Below are positions 1 to 9,249 of a stretch of 64,000 nt of DNA, one piece after another. The stretch spans positions 1-64,000 of the forward strand of contig CP019454.1 of assembly GCA_002951815.1 (NCBI GenBank). Direction: 5' to 3'. The notes under the pieces are model-generated. The model was given only the letters and a program-made list of their open reading frames with translations. It did not search any database and was not told where the DNA came from. This DNA is from Sulfobacillus thermotolerans. Its GTDB lineage: Bacteria; Bacillota; Sulfobacillia; Sulfobacillales; Sulfobacillaceae. A program made the position numbers and the translations under genes. Numbering within the stretch: the stretch's first letter is position 1; the number at the start of each line of letters is the position of its first letter.

Positions 1-212
1 TTGGGCTTTCCGTCAGGGGACCACTCACGGGATGAGTCGGAGTACGAGATGAATGCTTAGGTTGTTGGCACTTCGGTTAGAAACCGCAGACGACCGGGAA
101 AAATTGGTCGGAGTACGAGATGAATGCTTAGGTTGTTGGCACAAGTAGTATCCTTCTTGCATGGTCTCCACTAATTGTCGGAGTACGAGATGAATGCTTA
201 GGTTGTTGGCAC
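1..212. CRISPR. CRISPR array end, three identical 36-nt repeats, type V-like
   Basis: Three identical 36-nt repeats lie at 36-71, 107-142 and 177-212, separated by unique spacers of 35 nt (72-106) and 34 nt (143-176). Bases 1-35 look like a further complete spacer, so the array continues to the left of the window. Each repeat begins GTCGGA and ends GGCAC. From memory, the Cas12b (type V-B) repeat of Alicyclobacillus acidoterrestris is also 36 nt with the same two ends, so a type V effector is the best guess. In that orientation the array is read on the plus strand and its leader is off the left edge. No cas gene is visible in the window. Confidence 0.9.
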
Positions 213-639
213 CAGCAGTTTTTTTTACAGGGAGCGGGCAATCCCGAGACTGGATTTCCCCATGCCACTTCCTTGCCTCTGTATTGACGAAGGTGGGATT
301 AGCAGTAATAATTCCCCAATAGCCACTAGGTCGCATACCGACCACCATTGCCTTCTAAATGACAAATTAATCAATTTTAAGTAATACAACGTCTTATTCT
401 GACTATCCGTATCAGCATGACCAACGACATTTAGTGCCGTAACGGCTTCCATCAAGTTATTACACGAAGCTAAGTTCCGGGGGAGGGGGCGTACGAGACA
501 AAAGACGGTCTGGAGGTCGCCCATTGCAGAAAAGCGGTCCATCGCACCCTACCTGAGCAGATCCCAATGCCGACGAACGGATTATAGCGCGAATTGCCCG
601 TTAACCAGCCACGTTGCAGTTTGCTGGCCGAAGCCCAAA
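213..639. other. No recognisable gene
   Basis: This stretch lies between the last CRISPR repeat and the break point of recD2. Open frames here are short and one of them simply translates the repeats. I see no conserved motif and no RNA gene. It probably holds rearranged DNA left after recD2 was truncated. Confidence 0.5.
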
Positions 640-1267
640 CCAAGTGTTCTGCAATGCGGTCGGCGCTTTTAAATCCGATTCCTCGGATGTCACGAGCCAG
701 GCGGTATGGATTTTCTTGGACCGTGGCTATCGCGTCATCTCCATAAGTTTTAAAAATTCTCACCGCCTGAGCCGTCGACACACCGTGCCCATGCAAGAAC
801 ACCATAATCTGGCGAATAACTTTTTGATCTGACCACGCCTGGCAAATCCTTGCTACGCGCTTTGGACCAATTCCCGGAACCTCTCGCAGCCGATCAGGCG
901 TTTGTTCGATGACCGTGAACACTTGCGTGCCGAATGCCTCAACCAGCCTTTGTGCATACACCGCGCCAATACCTTTGACCATGCCTGAGGCTAAATATTT
1001 TTGGATCCCTAAAACGGTTTGCGGGGGAATAATTTGGAGAAGACGCGCACGAAACTGGCGTCCGTATTCGCGGTCGACCACCCAGTAACCTCTCGCCATC
1101 ACGCTTTCTCCCGGCGTGACCGCCGATGCTTGTCCGGTTACAGGCACCAAGTCCTTCAGTTCTGGAATTTTGACCTGCAAGACGCAAAATCCCGTCTCGG
1201 GGCTATGATACGTCACACGTTCAATTGTGCCTTCCAGCGTATCTTCCGCAGCAACCTGCGACTCCAT
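640..1267 (-). pseudogene. recD2: RecD2-like helicase, N-terminal fragment
   Basis: About 209 N-terminal residues of a RecD-like SF1B helicase remain. The start is an ATG at 1267, preceded by AGGAGG at 1278-1273. The fragment has the N-terminal OB-like segment (residues 10-80, with [15 protein letters not shown]) and the helix-hairpin-helix region (residues 95-209, with [11 protein letters not shown] and [15 protein letters not shown]). Homology stops at about position 640 and the frame runs on to a stop at 470 with unrelated residues. RecD2 is normally about 700 residues or more, so both helicase domains with their Walker motifs are missing. The protein cannot be a helicase. Loss probably came with the rearrangement beside the CRISPR array. 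Confidence 0.8.
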
Positions 1268-1278
1268 CGCATCCTCCT

Positions 1279-1858
1279 TTATCCCTTTCTCATACGGGAA
1301 GACGCTGACACCCCAACGCACCTTATTGTCCATGAAGTCGAGAGTCCGACCATTTTGAGGTTATTCTGACACGAATTATTATCGCCAACAAGCAAATAGG
1401 CTCCTATGACTTTGAGTTCATAATGGTCAGTAACACACACAGCCACCCACTCGTTCTTCCACAAGGATATGACACAAAAGGGACTGTGAGGTCATTGCTA
1501 GCAAAGCTCGTACCTTGTAATGTCCAGCCCGCCATGCTTTCGCAATGTGTTTTTCGATAGCTTCAACCGTTTTTACGCTGAAAAATTAAGAAGAAAGAAT
1601 TATGGTGCGAGCCTAAAGAGGACCAAAGGCTCGTTGTGTGCCGAGGTTTTTTGAAAAATGCACCGTTACACCCGCCCACGACAATCCCTTCAGGCCATTA
1701 CCACGGGGACCCCGACCGCATGAGTGTTGTTGTCAGTACGAATGTTCTTAAGGCCTCTACCCTCAAACCTTCATCCATCCGTGGATCTCGCCGTGGTCTA
1801 GGATCTCCCTGTTTCAAACCGCTATTCCATTTGGCTCCTGTTTTTTGCCCCTAGGTCT
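1279..1858. other. No recognisable gene
   Basis: Intergenic DNA between recD2 and rtcB. Only short open frames without motifs or good ribosome binding sites are present. A weak inverted repeat (CGAGCC/GGCTCG) lies near 1610-1636 without a convincing T run. Confidence 0.4.
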
Positions 1859-3103
1859 TTAGCCTTTAACACATAAGAGCTGTTTCAGTTGATAAACAGG
1901 CTCTACGAGATCATGTTGGGCAGCTATCACGGCATCAATATCTTTATACGCGGCCGGAATTTCATCAACAATAGCGGCATCTTTACGACTCTCTACCCCT
2001 GCTGTTTGAGTTTCGAGATCGGCTGTCGTAAAGCGACGCTTGGCTTCGCCTCGCGACATCTGGCGGCCTGCGCCGTGCGAGCACGAAAAGTAAGAATCAG
2101 GATTACCCTTGCCGCGCACAATGTAACTGTGGGTGCCCATACTCCCAGGAATAATTCCCCATTCGCCACTTCTCGCCGATACGGCACCTTTGCGCGTCAC
2201 ATAAGCTACCGATCCATCAATCGTCATTTCTTCAACATAATTGTGGTGACAATTGATGCTCTGCACGACCTCTGCGTGCTGCGGTAGAAAAGGCGCCACC
2301 GCATTCCACAACAAACTCAACATCATAGCCCGGTTCGTCCGGGCGTAATCTTGGGCCCATGCCAACGCCGTAATGTACTGTGCAAATGACTCTGATCCAG
2401 CAACCAGCCAGGCAAGGTCGCGGTCGGGTAACGTATCGCCGCGTCCTTCGGATTCTTGACGCGCCATCTGGATTGCCACTTCCGCTAATACTTTACCGAC
2501 GTGGCGAGATCCCGAATGCAGCATCAGCCACACCGTTCCCTCTTGATCCATTTGCACTTCAATAAAGTGATTACCGCCGCCCAATGTGCCAATTTGTTTC
2601 CACAAGACGCCTTGTGTCTCGTATTGCACTTTCTTCGAAAATTTTTGCGAAAGTAACAAGCCATGATACCGTTCCCGTAAAGTCCGAAGACGCTGTTCAA
2701 AGGTCTGGTGGGTATCCAGAGACAAGACGTTGTCTAACACACGGTCATTTTTATGCGAAGCAAACCCGACAGGGATGGCCGCTTCAATGGCAGAACGCAT
2801 CGAACCCAGAGTATCCGGCAATTGGTCAACCGTAATGTTAGTCCGGATAGCAGCCATCCCACAACCAATGTCCACGCCCACTGCAGCTGGAATAATAGCG
2901 CCTCGCGTCGGTACCACACTGCCAACGGTGGCTCCCTTTCCCCAATGCACATCGGGCATAATCGCTATAGGCCCGGCTAAAATTGGCAACTGGGCCATCG
3001 TGGCAATTTGCTGTTGGGCTTTTTCCTCGATCGGCAATCCGTCAATGGTCCACATGCGCACGTGGTTCAAGGCTTCCACCTGCCCTTTCTGGTTACTAGC
3101 CAC
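1859..3103 (-). CDS. rtcB: RNA-splicing ligase RtcB
   Basis: RtcB joins RNA 2',3'-cyclic phosphate or 3'-phosphate ends to 5'-OH ends, using Mn2+ and GTP. The 414-residue protein shows the family signature: VGVDIGCGM near residues 75-83 (metal-binding Asp and Cys), GGGNHFIEV and HSGSRHVG in the middle, NCHHNYVEEM, and CSHGAGRQMSR near residue 347, whose His is the guanylylated residue. All these ligands are present, so it should be active. The GTG start at 3103 gives the expected short N-terminus, but its AGGAGG is about 16 bases upstream, so a GTG a few codons further in is possible. No archease gene is adjacent. Its role is probably tRNA or RNA repair after endonuclease damage. Confidence 0.93.
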   Translation of the reverse strand: MASNQKGQVEALNHVRMWTIDGLPIEEKAQQQIATMAQLPILAGPIAIMPDVHWGKGATVGSVVPTRGAIIPAAVGVDIGCGMAAIRTNITVDQLPDTLGSMRSAIEAAIPVGFASHKNDRVLDNVLSLDTHQTFEQRLRTLRERYHGLLLSQKFSKKVQYETQGVLWKQIGTLGGGNHFIEVQMDQEGTVWLMLHSGSRHVGKVLAEVAIQMARQESEGRGDTLPDRDLAWLVAGSESFAQYITALAWAQDYARTNRAMMLSLLWNAVAPFLPQHAEVVQSINCHHNYVEEMTIDGSVAYVTRKGAVSARSGEWGIIPGSMGTHSYIVRGKGNPDSYFSCSHGAGRQMSRGEAKRRFTTADLETQTAGVESRKDAAIVDEIPAAYKDIDAVIAAQHDLVEPVYQLKQLLCVKG

Positions 3104-3397
3104 CCGTGGTCGAAGTGCTCCTCCTTGCGTTCCGGTTTCCAGTCTACCATAGAAGATACAACACCATGGTTGGCCATTCGTAGGTTAGTGCGCTTAGAAA
3201 ACCAATCACCAGAAATAAGTTGAAGGCCGAACTATGCGGCAGATGGAAGTAAGGCAGACGCATGGGTCTGGGATGTCACGTCAACGGGGAACTTCCATAG
3301 ACCACAACGGGCTATCATGCGATGAGCAAACGGCAGCGGATGATTGATTCATCAAGGAGCTTTTCTATGGCCTCGCCTATCTCTCTTAGAGACTCTC

Positions 3398-3519
3398 TTA
3401 AGCCCGCAAATCGCCAATGTGCGACCCGGGATCGTTCTTCAACATGAGTGTTCCTATCACAAGAAGATGCCGCCCATCTAAAAGGGATAATCTTCGACCA
3501 AACGAATGCTATGTTAATT
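3398..3519 (-). pseudogene. Decayed 3' end of a paralogue of the 6152-6619 gene
   Basis: Read on the minus strand, this stretch encodes a run resembling the last 40 residues of the membrane protein at 6152-6619: HSFGRR, then LMLKNDPGSHIGDL, against YSFGRG and VMLKKDPGSKINDL in the intact gene. It contains an in-frame TAG near its 5' end. It has no start, directly follows the stop of the gene at 3520-4059, and ends at a TAA at 3400-3398. It is a fossil of a second copy. Confidence 0.75.
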
Positions 3520-4059
3520 TTATTTGTCCATATCCTCGATTACAAGGTCATCAGCTTCCCGGAAAAATTTTCGCGCCTTTTGATAAAGTCCTTCGTAAAA
3601 TGATATCCAATAAGCCAAAAACAATAAATAAATGAACATCGATAGAGCATGATGCACCACGATGGCCTGTGGCGTTTGGATGCCGCGGGGATGGAGCCAT
3701 TGGATGTGTCCAAACTCCAATCCAAATCGCAACGCAAAGCAAGCTATGACGATACTTTCACCGATGGATGAGACGGTATAACTCACTTCAGTGGTGCGGC
3801 GGCTAAATTGAGTGGTGTGTAAACTCAACACTGCCATTCCCCATCCCGCAATCAACCCTAGAGCCACTCCTGCCCACGAATACAGTCCGTGCACTGCAGC
3901 AATAATCAATAAGGCGGCGCACACAATCGATACCTACAGCCTACCGAGCACAACAACTGGATAAAAGGGATGTCTTTGGCCGTACCATCGGGTTCGCAAG
4001 ACGAGACTCATCGCCACGAGTGCCACGATCGGTATCGCCATCAACCCACGTGATAGCAC
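3520..4059 (-). pseudogene. Small membrane protein, possibly CcdC-like, with an in-frame amber stop
   Basis: A single frame of 180 codons runs from a GTG at 4059 to the stop at 3520, but a TAG at 3936-3934 interrupts it after codon 41. A GGGAGA sequence lies 6-8 bases before the GTG. The downstream 134-residue part is rich in membrane segments (ALLIIAAVHGLYSW, VALGLIAGWGMAVLSL, a segment around IVIACFALRFGLEF, and ALSMFIYLLFLAYWISF) and ends in a charged tail. The pattern of helices and the RRTTEVSYTVS loop recall the DUF1453/CcdC family, but this is a weak guess. If translation restarts at an internal codon, only a shortened protein is made. Frame and base use on both sides of the TAG are intact, so the lesion is recent or a sequence error. 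Confidence 0.6.
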
Positions 4060-4300
4060 ATGTTATCTCCCTTCTTTACCGTACCCAATGACGTACTCCT
4101 AAACCATGGCGAATGATTCTTGAGCATGTTGATGCCATAAGCTCTCGTCGGAGCCCTGTCATGGCCATGCACCTATGCGTACAACACGGCTCGCGGGCAT
4201 TTATGTGACCTTTGTTGGCCAACAACGTGAAAAAACCCATTCCACAGACGCGGACGGCGCCGGGCTTCTCTGCAATCGACATGTCTGGCGGGCTCCCAGA

Positions 4301-5698
4301 TTATGTCGGGGTCGTGCCCTGAGGTGTCGGCTTGTGTGTCCATTCCTTTTCGATTGATTCCAGTGAGCGCCCCTTGGTTTCCGGCACGAGTTTGTAGGCA
4401 AAAATCCACGTACCCACGCCAATAATTCCGTAAATCCAGAACGTATTTCCCCGTCCCGCCCACTGAATTAGGGAGAGAAATGTGAGGGCTACCAGCAGGT
4501 TCGCCGCCCAGTTCATCACGGTAGCGAGGCTCATAGCCCGCCCTCTCACGGCAAGAGGGTAAATCTCGGAAATCAACAGCCAAAACACGGGCCCTAACCC
4601 CACAGCAAATGACGCGACATAAATCATGAGGCTCGCCGCGATCGCCCACGCCAGTATGCCGCTGATATGACGCAAGTGGAAAACCAGCCCCAGTATGCCC
4701 AGACTGACGACCATGCCTGCCGTGCCTGTCAGCAAAAGCGGACGACGCCCAACCTTGTCGATCAAACGGATAGCCACGATCGTCATGAGAACATTGACCA
4801 TGCCAATTCCTACGGTAGCCAAAATCGATACGGTGGCGGAATGGACCCCCGCCATTTCGAAAATGGTGGGGGCATAATAGATAATCGTATTGATTCCTGT
4901 AATCTGCTGGAAAATCGCTAGCCCTATTCCAACGATCAGAGCCGGGCGCAACGCCGGGGTCCACAAACTCGAAGGCCCTGGCGATTTCGGTCCGAGGCTT
5001 CGGTCAATCTCAGCAATTTCCTTGCGCACGTCATCGTGCAGCCGCGCCAAAACCCTTTCAGCTTGTTTTTCTTTCCCATGCTCCAGTAGCCACCGTGGGG
5101 ATTCGGGCAGTAGCACCATGCCAACAAGCAAAATGGTGGCCGGAATGGCGGCCACACCAAACATCGCCCGCCAGTCTCCATTTTTGGCGAAGAGATAGTC
5201 GATCAGATAAGAGAGGACAATACCGGAAGTTAACGCCAGCTGATTCAGCGAGACCAACGCACCACGAATTTTTGCTGGCACGATTTCCGAAATGTATAGA
5301 GGCGCAGTAAAAGACGCCACGCCGATAGCCACCCCCACCCCGATTCGGCCCGCGACCAACAATCCCACGGTAGGCGCCAACGCCGTAAAAATGGCCGCGA
5401 CGGCAAAAACGATGGCGGCGGCGATGATCATCTTCCGGCGTCCAAAATGATCGGCCAGGGGACCGCCCGCCATCGCCCCAAACACGGCGCCCACCAGCAC
5501 GGCTGCCACCACAAACTCTTCAGAACCAGCCGACAAATGAAAGTCTGTCTTGAGAAACAGAATAGCTCCAGAAATCGCTCCCGTATCATAGCCAAATAAC
5601 AAACCCGCTACGGCTGCGACAACAGCGATGGGAAGTGCCGCCCGCATAGCCGCCCGAGAAGACAAGCTGGCACCGGTGCCTTGAGTCGGTTGACTCAT
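4301..5698 (-). CDS. MFS sugar porter (sugar:H+ symporter)
   Basis: A 465-residue, twelve-helix transporter of the sugar porter family. Signatures in order: LLFGYDTGAISGAI in TM1, PLADHFGRRK in the TM2-3 loop, RIGVGVAIG, PESPRWLLEHGK after TM6, QQITGINTIIYYAPTIF in TM7, KVGRRP, and VPETKGRSLE after TM12. The ATG at 5698 has GGGGAGGA seven to eight bases upstream. It should import a hexose or pentose by proton symport, favoured in an acid environment; the sugar cannot be told from sequence. It is a single-gene unit with no metabolic genes beside it. Confidence 0.93.
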   Translation of the reverse strand: MSQPTQGTGASLSSRAAMRAALPIAVVAAVAGLLFGYDTGAISGAILFLKTDFHLSAGSEEFVVAAVLVGAVFGAMAGGPLADHFGRRKMIIAAAIVFAVAAIFTALAPTVGLLVAGRIGVGVAIGVASFTAPLYISEIVPAKIRGALVSLNQLALTSGIVLSYLIDYLFAKNGDWRAMFGVAAIPATILLVGMVLLPESPRWLLEHGKEKQAERVLARLHDDVRKEIAEIDRSLGPKSPGPSSLWTPALRPALIVGIGLAIFQQITGINTIIYYAPTIFEMAGVHSATVSILATVGIGMVNVLMTIVAIRLIDKVGRRPLLLTGTAGMVVSLGILGLVFHLRHISGILAWAIAASLMIYVASFAVGLGPVFWLLISEIYPLAVRGRAMSLATVMNWAANLLVALTFLSLIQWAGRGNTFWIYGIIGVGTWIFAYKLVPETKGRSLESIEKEWTHKPTPQGTTPT

Positions 5699-5788
5699 TA
5701 CTATTCCTCCCCATGTCTATGTTCATACGAGCTTTCGCCGACATTTTCGCGAGGACGCCGCCCTTGGCTTGGATAACGGTCAACAGGT

Positions 5789-5817
5789 ATCACAGTAATA
5801 CTTTGACGACAGGTCAA
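5789..5817 (-). promoter_or_regulatory. Possible sigma-A promoter of the sugar porter
   Basis: On the minus strand TTGACC (5817-5812) and TGTGAT (5794-5789) are separated by 17 bases, about 90 bases upstream of the sugar porter start. The -35 is good and the -10 weak. Confidence 0.35.
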
Positions 5818-6091
5818 TACCATTGATGTTAAACGGCGTGATTTCATGGACGCAATGGACCTCGAATACAATCATCGGGAGTGATGCCGAGCTTTACGAG
5901 CAAAATCTGATTTCTTACCCCTAAGGGAGATCCCTATGCGTACGTCTGTGCCTGCCCTACGAATAGCCTACCATGGTTTTCTCAACGAGAAGGCATCCGT
6001 TAACCGTTAAAGCCCTAGGGAGATGCTCACTCCGGCAAGGCCCTGTGACAGAGCGTAATTCATGACTCACATGAGTTCCATGACGGCGCAT
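5818..6091. other. Intergenic, nothing seen
   Basis: No open frame with support and no RNA motif between the sugar porter promoter and the terminator of the next gene. Confidence 0.4.
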
Positions 6092-6129
6092 AAAGAAAAA
6101 AGGTCTTAGAGCGGTCCTCTCTAAGGCCT
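6092..6129 (-). terminator. Intrinsic terminator of the 6152-6619 gene
   Basis: An 11-bp stem (6101-6111 with 6119-6129, one G-U pair, 7-base loop) is followed on the minus strand by a T-rich run at 6100-6092. Confidence 0.8.
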
Positions 6130-6151
6130 AGGACACCTTGCGCAAGAATTC

Positions 6152-6619
6152 TTAGTCGAGCAAATCATTAATTTTCGATCCGGGATCCTTCTTTAACATG
6201 ACAATGCCCATTATTAAGAGGTATAGCCACGCGATGAGAGAAAAACCCCGACCAAACGAATACTGCGCAAATTGAAGATGGCCAACTAAAGGCGCCTTAT
6301 TAATACCAAACGGCAAGGCCACCAAGCCTGAGACAAAGTACATGGTCATGTTGTACGCCGTAAAGAGAATCGGCAACAGATAGTACCGGCGCAACCCAAG
6401 TAGATACACCACTGCAATCAAGCCGTAAGTCGCCGTTTCAATATCAATCCAGTACGAGACAATAGGGGTAGAGCCAGGGCTGGCAAACAAGTGCGCGGCA
6501 ACGTCCACCAGCGCGAAAAATACCATCGACAAACGCAGCCAGTCGAGTCCTGGATGTTGTGGCGAAATAATGTGGGTCGCAGGCTCTTTGGCAAGATTCT
6601 TCATGGGATTCGTCATCAC
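6152..6619 (-). CDS. Small four-helix membrane protein of unknown function
   Basis: About 155 residues. A short hydrophilic N-terminus (TNPMKNLAKEPATH) is followed by four likely membrane segments: LRLSMVFFALVDVAAHLF, ATYGLIAVVYLLGL, YLLPILFTAYNMTMYFVSGL and LIAWLYLLIMGIVML. It ends with a charged tail, KKDPGSKINDLLD. The start is a GTG at 6619 or the next codon, ATG at 6616, with GAAAGGA 7 or 10 bases upstream. It has its own terminator. I do not recognise the family. A decayed copy of its 3' end lies at 3398-3519, so the gene was once duplicated. Confidence 0.75.
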   Translation of the reverse strand: MMTNPMKNLAKEPATHIISPQHPGLDWLRLSMVFFALVDVAAHLFASPGSTPIVSYWIDIETATYGLIAVVYLLGLRRYYLLPILFTAYNMTMYFVSGLVALPFGINKAPLVGHLQFAQYSFGRGFSLIAWLYLLIMGIVMLKKDPGSKINDLLD

Positions 6620-6721
6620 AGCCACATCCTTTCTTTTGGCAAAACCATAATGATTACAAAACAACCATACTATGACGCCTACTTTGTGAAGTGGGTCACA
6701 AGGCCTGAGATCTCCAGACAT

Positions 6722-7087
6722 CGGTCGCTAGGTCGAAGGTCTAATGGTCCCCCACTCTACGGCTGAAAGGCCATACGGTTTATGGGCATCGGACGTCTTA
6801 GAAGCACCTATATTCGTCAATGACGAGTAATGCGTTCAACTTATTAAGATAATACCAAACGGTCACACGCAAACCTACCACCAGCCGGTCTTGAATAGAG
6901 ATTGCCCATGACTATGTGCATAATAAGGTATAATAGGACCATAGAATGGTGGGCTTTTCATTTTTTACAGAGTTTTCCGCCCGACACAAACGAACCCTTT
7001 GCACCCATCCTTATGCCTCGCGCCATTTGTAGAAACCCGCACCACGGCTAAGGCGTGAACACGACGCACACGGATTAGAAAAGGGGA
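6722..7087. other. Intergenic with a possible promoter for the helicase
   Basis: No gene seen. A TATAAT occurs near 6931-6936 on the plus strand, but no well-placed -35 accompanies it. The stretch is AT-rich and may hold the promoter of the helicase gene. Confidence 0.35.
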
Positions 7088-8812
7088 GTGGTCTCAACGA
7101 CAAGCGACAACCAGTACACAAGCGCAGAAGCTCCAGGCACCATGATGACATGGACAGCCGATCAAGAAGCGTTTCTTAACGTGCTTGAGCGCACCAACTG
7201 GCAGCGCATTGCGCTCATTGCTCCAGCTGGGACTGGTAAAACCACCGTGCTCGAAGAATTCGCCAGGCGTTTGGGACGCGCAGCTCCCGTCCTCTTTCTG
7301 GTCTCCACCCACCAAACCAAGGCGTTGGTTCAAGACCACCTGCCAGCCCCCATTGCAGTCAAAACCTTTGCAGACCTCGCCCACGAAAGTTTTCCCGGCT
7401 CCGACGAGGTGTCTTCCTGGAGCTTGCCGCAACTCCGTCAAGTGATTGCCCCACAGATTGACCAATTCGGCACCTTATATGCCGACGATGTCCAGCAATG
7501 GATTCGGGAGTACTGTCTCATGCCCGGTGATGAGCCGTGGAGTACGTGGGCTCAAACCAAAGCCCATGCCTTCGATGGCCCAACCGTCCATGAGCGCTTA
7601 ACCGCGCTCATCTCCGATGGACAAGCTCTATGGGACGCCTGTGAAACTCAAGCCTTGCCGTATCTTTCCGAGATGTTGCTCAAACGCTTTGTACGTCAGC
7701 ATCCCGTACATGATATCCCCTTCATTATTGTGGACGAAGCGGAAAACGAGGGCGTTATCTTTAAGCAGTGGCTGGTTATGCAAACAGCGCGTGAAATCTT
7801 AGCAGCGGACCCGACGGGTATCGAATCTAAAGACCCTACAGAGCCAAACCTTCTGCTTGACCTCCCCGTGGACCACGTCTTTACTCTGGACGCTTCCTTC
7901 CGCTTGGCGGATAGCGCGGCCGAACGCGCCACGCGTATTATGAACTGGCGCACGAATCGCCCCACGCTCAAAGGTCTAGGCGCTTGTGAAGTCAAAGTCC
8001 AAGATAGCATAGTGGGAAGGCGGCCTTTAACGCTGATTGCCCGCTATAATATGAGCCTCCTCGAGAAAATGATTGATATCAGCATGGCATATCATAGTAC
8101 GTTTCTCTATTTCTATTGGGATGCCAGCGGCTTATGGCAAGACGTCAACAGCGCTTACCGGCTATGGGCCCGGGAACGTGGATTTAGTTGGACATGGCAT
8201 GGCGAACGCTGGACCAACTATCATGAATGGCTGCAAAAAATGACTGTAGCCAAAAATTCGGAGGCCATGACCTTAGCCTCCCTTATTAAGAAACACGGCA
8301 GGCGCCTGCCCGTTATCATGCAGCAAGTCCAAAATCAGATTGTCGACACCATCGAACCGACGACCGTCGTTCTAACCACGGCGGAAAATGCTCGCGGGCG
8401 CGAGTGGGACATGGTACAAATTCTGGACGACTTTATTCCGCTGCCACAATTGAGCCTCGCGTACAAAACGCGGCGTCAAACGCGTCAGCATGCGTTAAGC
8501 GCTCCGCGCGCGGCCTACGAGGTACAATTGTTGTATCTTGCCATGACCCGTGCCCGCCGCACCTTATGGATTCCCTCATCGGTTGATACCTGGCTACACC
8601 CTACCTGGCAAACGTTCTTTGACAACGTCTTGAGCGCCCAGCAGCGCGCTTTGTGGAACCTTCACGAAAATTACGAGCAAACTGCCGAACAGGTTGTGCA
8701 AGGAGGCAAATGGACCGCCGATGAGCTAGCGCGTGCTTGGGCTTTGATGCAAGAACACTGGTCTCATTGGAGCGGAGGTCAGCCTTGGCCAGGTCATGAA
8801 ATATGGGAGTAA
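7088..8812 (+). CDS. UvrD/Rep-like superfamily 1 helicase, short form
   Basis: A 574-residue SF1 ATPase. A Q-motif-like TADQEAFL is followed by Walker A APAGTGKTT (about residue 48), a Walker B-like FIIVDEAEN (about residue 217), the motif V-like TTAENARGREWD (about residue 435) and motif VI LYLAMTRARRTLWIP (about residue 485). Canonical UvrD, Rep and PcrA are near 700 residues, so the 1B/2B insertions must be small. The GTG at 7088 is very close to its AGGGG, and ATG codons at 7142 and 7145 are alternatives. It probably unwinds DNA in repair or acts in a nucleic-acid defence role; no partner gene is adjacent. It ends just before a terminator shared with the convergent thioredoxin gene. Confidence 0.82.
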   Translation: MVSTTSDNQYTSAEAPGTMMTWTADQEAFLNVLERTNWQRIALIAPAGTGKTTVLEEFARRLGRAAPVLFLVSTHQTKALVQDHLPAPIAVKTFADLAHESFPGSDEVSSWSLPQLRQVIAPQIDQFGTLYADDVQQWIREYCLMPGDEPWSTWAQTKAHAFDGPTVHERLTALISDGQALWDACETQALPYLSEMLLKRFVRQHPVHDIPFIIVDEAENEGVIFKQWLVMQTAREILAADPTGIESKDPTEPNLLLDLPVDHVFTLDASFRLADSAAERATRIMNWRTNRPTLKGLGACEVKVQDSIVGRRPLTLIARYNMSLLEKMIDISMAYHSTFLYFYWDASGLWQDVNSAYRLWARERGFSWTWHGERWTNYHEWLQKMTVAKNSEAMTLASLIKKHGRRLPVIMQQVQNQIVDTIEPTTVVLTTAENARGREWDMVQILDDFIPLPQLSLAYKTRRQTRQHALSAPRAAYEVQLLYLAMTRARRTLWIPSSVDTWLHPTWQTFFDNVLSAQQRALWNLHENYEQTAEQVVQGGKWTADELARAWALMQEHWSHWSGGQPWPGHEIWE

Positions 8813-8815
8813 ATT

Positions 8816-8851
8816 GAAAAACCGAGCCGTCTGTGTCCTAGTCGGCTCGGT
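8816..8851 (-). terminator. Terminator between helicase and thioredoxin genes
   Basis: A perfect 9-bp stem (ACCGAGCCG at 8821-8829 with CGGCTCGGT at 8843-8851) is followed on the minus strand by a run of five T. It terminates the thioredoxin transcript and could also stop the convergent helicase transcript. Confidence 0.85.
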
Positions 8852-8867
8852 GGTTCTAAACAGAGGT

Positions 8868-9194
8868 TTACGCATTCAATCCCAGTTGCGCCAGTAACGT
8901 CGCCTTCGGCAACGCTCCCACCACACGCCGGGTCTCTTTACCACCATCAAATCGTAAAATGGTGGGAATGCCTTGCACATTGAACCGGCGAGCCAGCCCT
9001 GGATTCTCATCCACATTAACTTTAGCCACCTGTACCGCATCTGGGCGCTCTTCCGCTAGCGCATCAAGCACAGGACTTACGCGTAAACACGGTTGGCACC
9101 ATGGCGCCCAAAAATCTACTACTAACGGCTTAGTGGCATTGGCTGTTAACGCATCGAAGCTCTGCTCAGTGGCCGTAATCACGGCATTACTCAT
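8868..9194 (-). CDS. trxA: Thioredoxin with a WCQPC active site
   Basis: A 108-residue cytoplasmic thioredoxin fold protein, a disulfide reductase for ribonucleotide reductase, peroxiredoxins and the like. The active site is FWAPWCQPC instead of the usual WCGPC. The cis-Pro loop GIPTILRF and the VNVDENP strand are canonical. The ATG at 9194 follows GGTGGAG by about eight bases. A Gln in place of Gly in the CXXC should alter redox potential or partners. It is transcribed alone, with its own promoter, an overlapping palindrome and a terminator. Confidence 0.93.
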   Translation of the reverse strand: MSNAVITATEQSFDALTANATKPLVVDFWAPWCQPCLRVSPVLDALAEERPDAVQVAKVNVDENPGLARRFNVQGIPTILRFDGGKETRRVVGALPKATLLAQLGLNA

Positions 9195-9249
9195 GTAACC
9201 GACTCCACCTTTCCCCTTGCTCTCATAAACCAATTGACTGGTTTCTTTT

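Noticed and set aside
25-348. 107-codon minus-strand open frame at the left edge
   Set aside because: Most of it translates CRISPR repeats; the same peptide recurs with each repeat. A GYWGII string that recalls RtcB is coincidental.
1608-1660. Hairpin followed by TTTTTT as a terminator
   Set aside because: The stem is only six pairs with a long loop and the T run lies about 20 bases away.
2730-3152. 140-codon plus-strand frame
   Set aside because: Antisense to the strongly conserved rtcB; no ribosome binding site and no family motif.
4173-4964. 263-codon minus-strand frame
   Set aside because: Another frame of the same strand as the sugar porter, whose motifs are continuous; composition is unlike a real protein.
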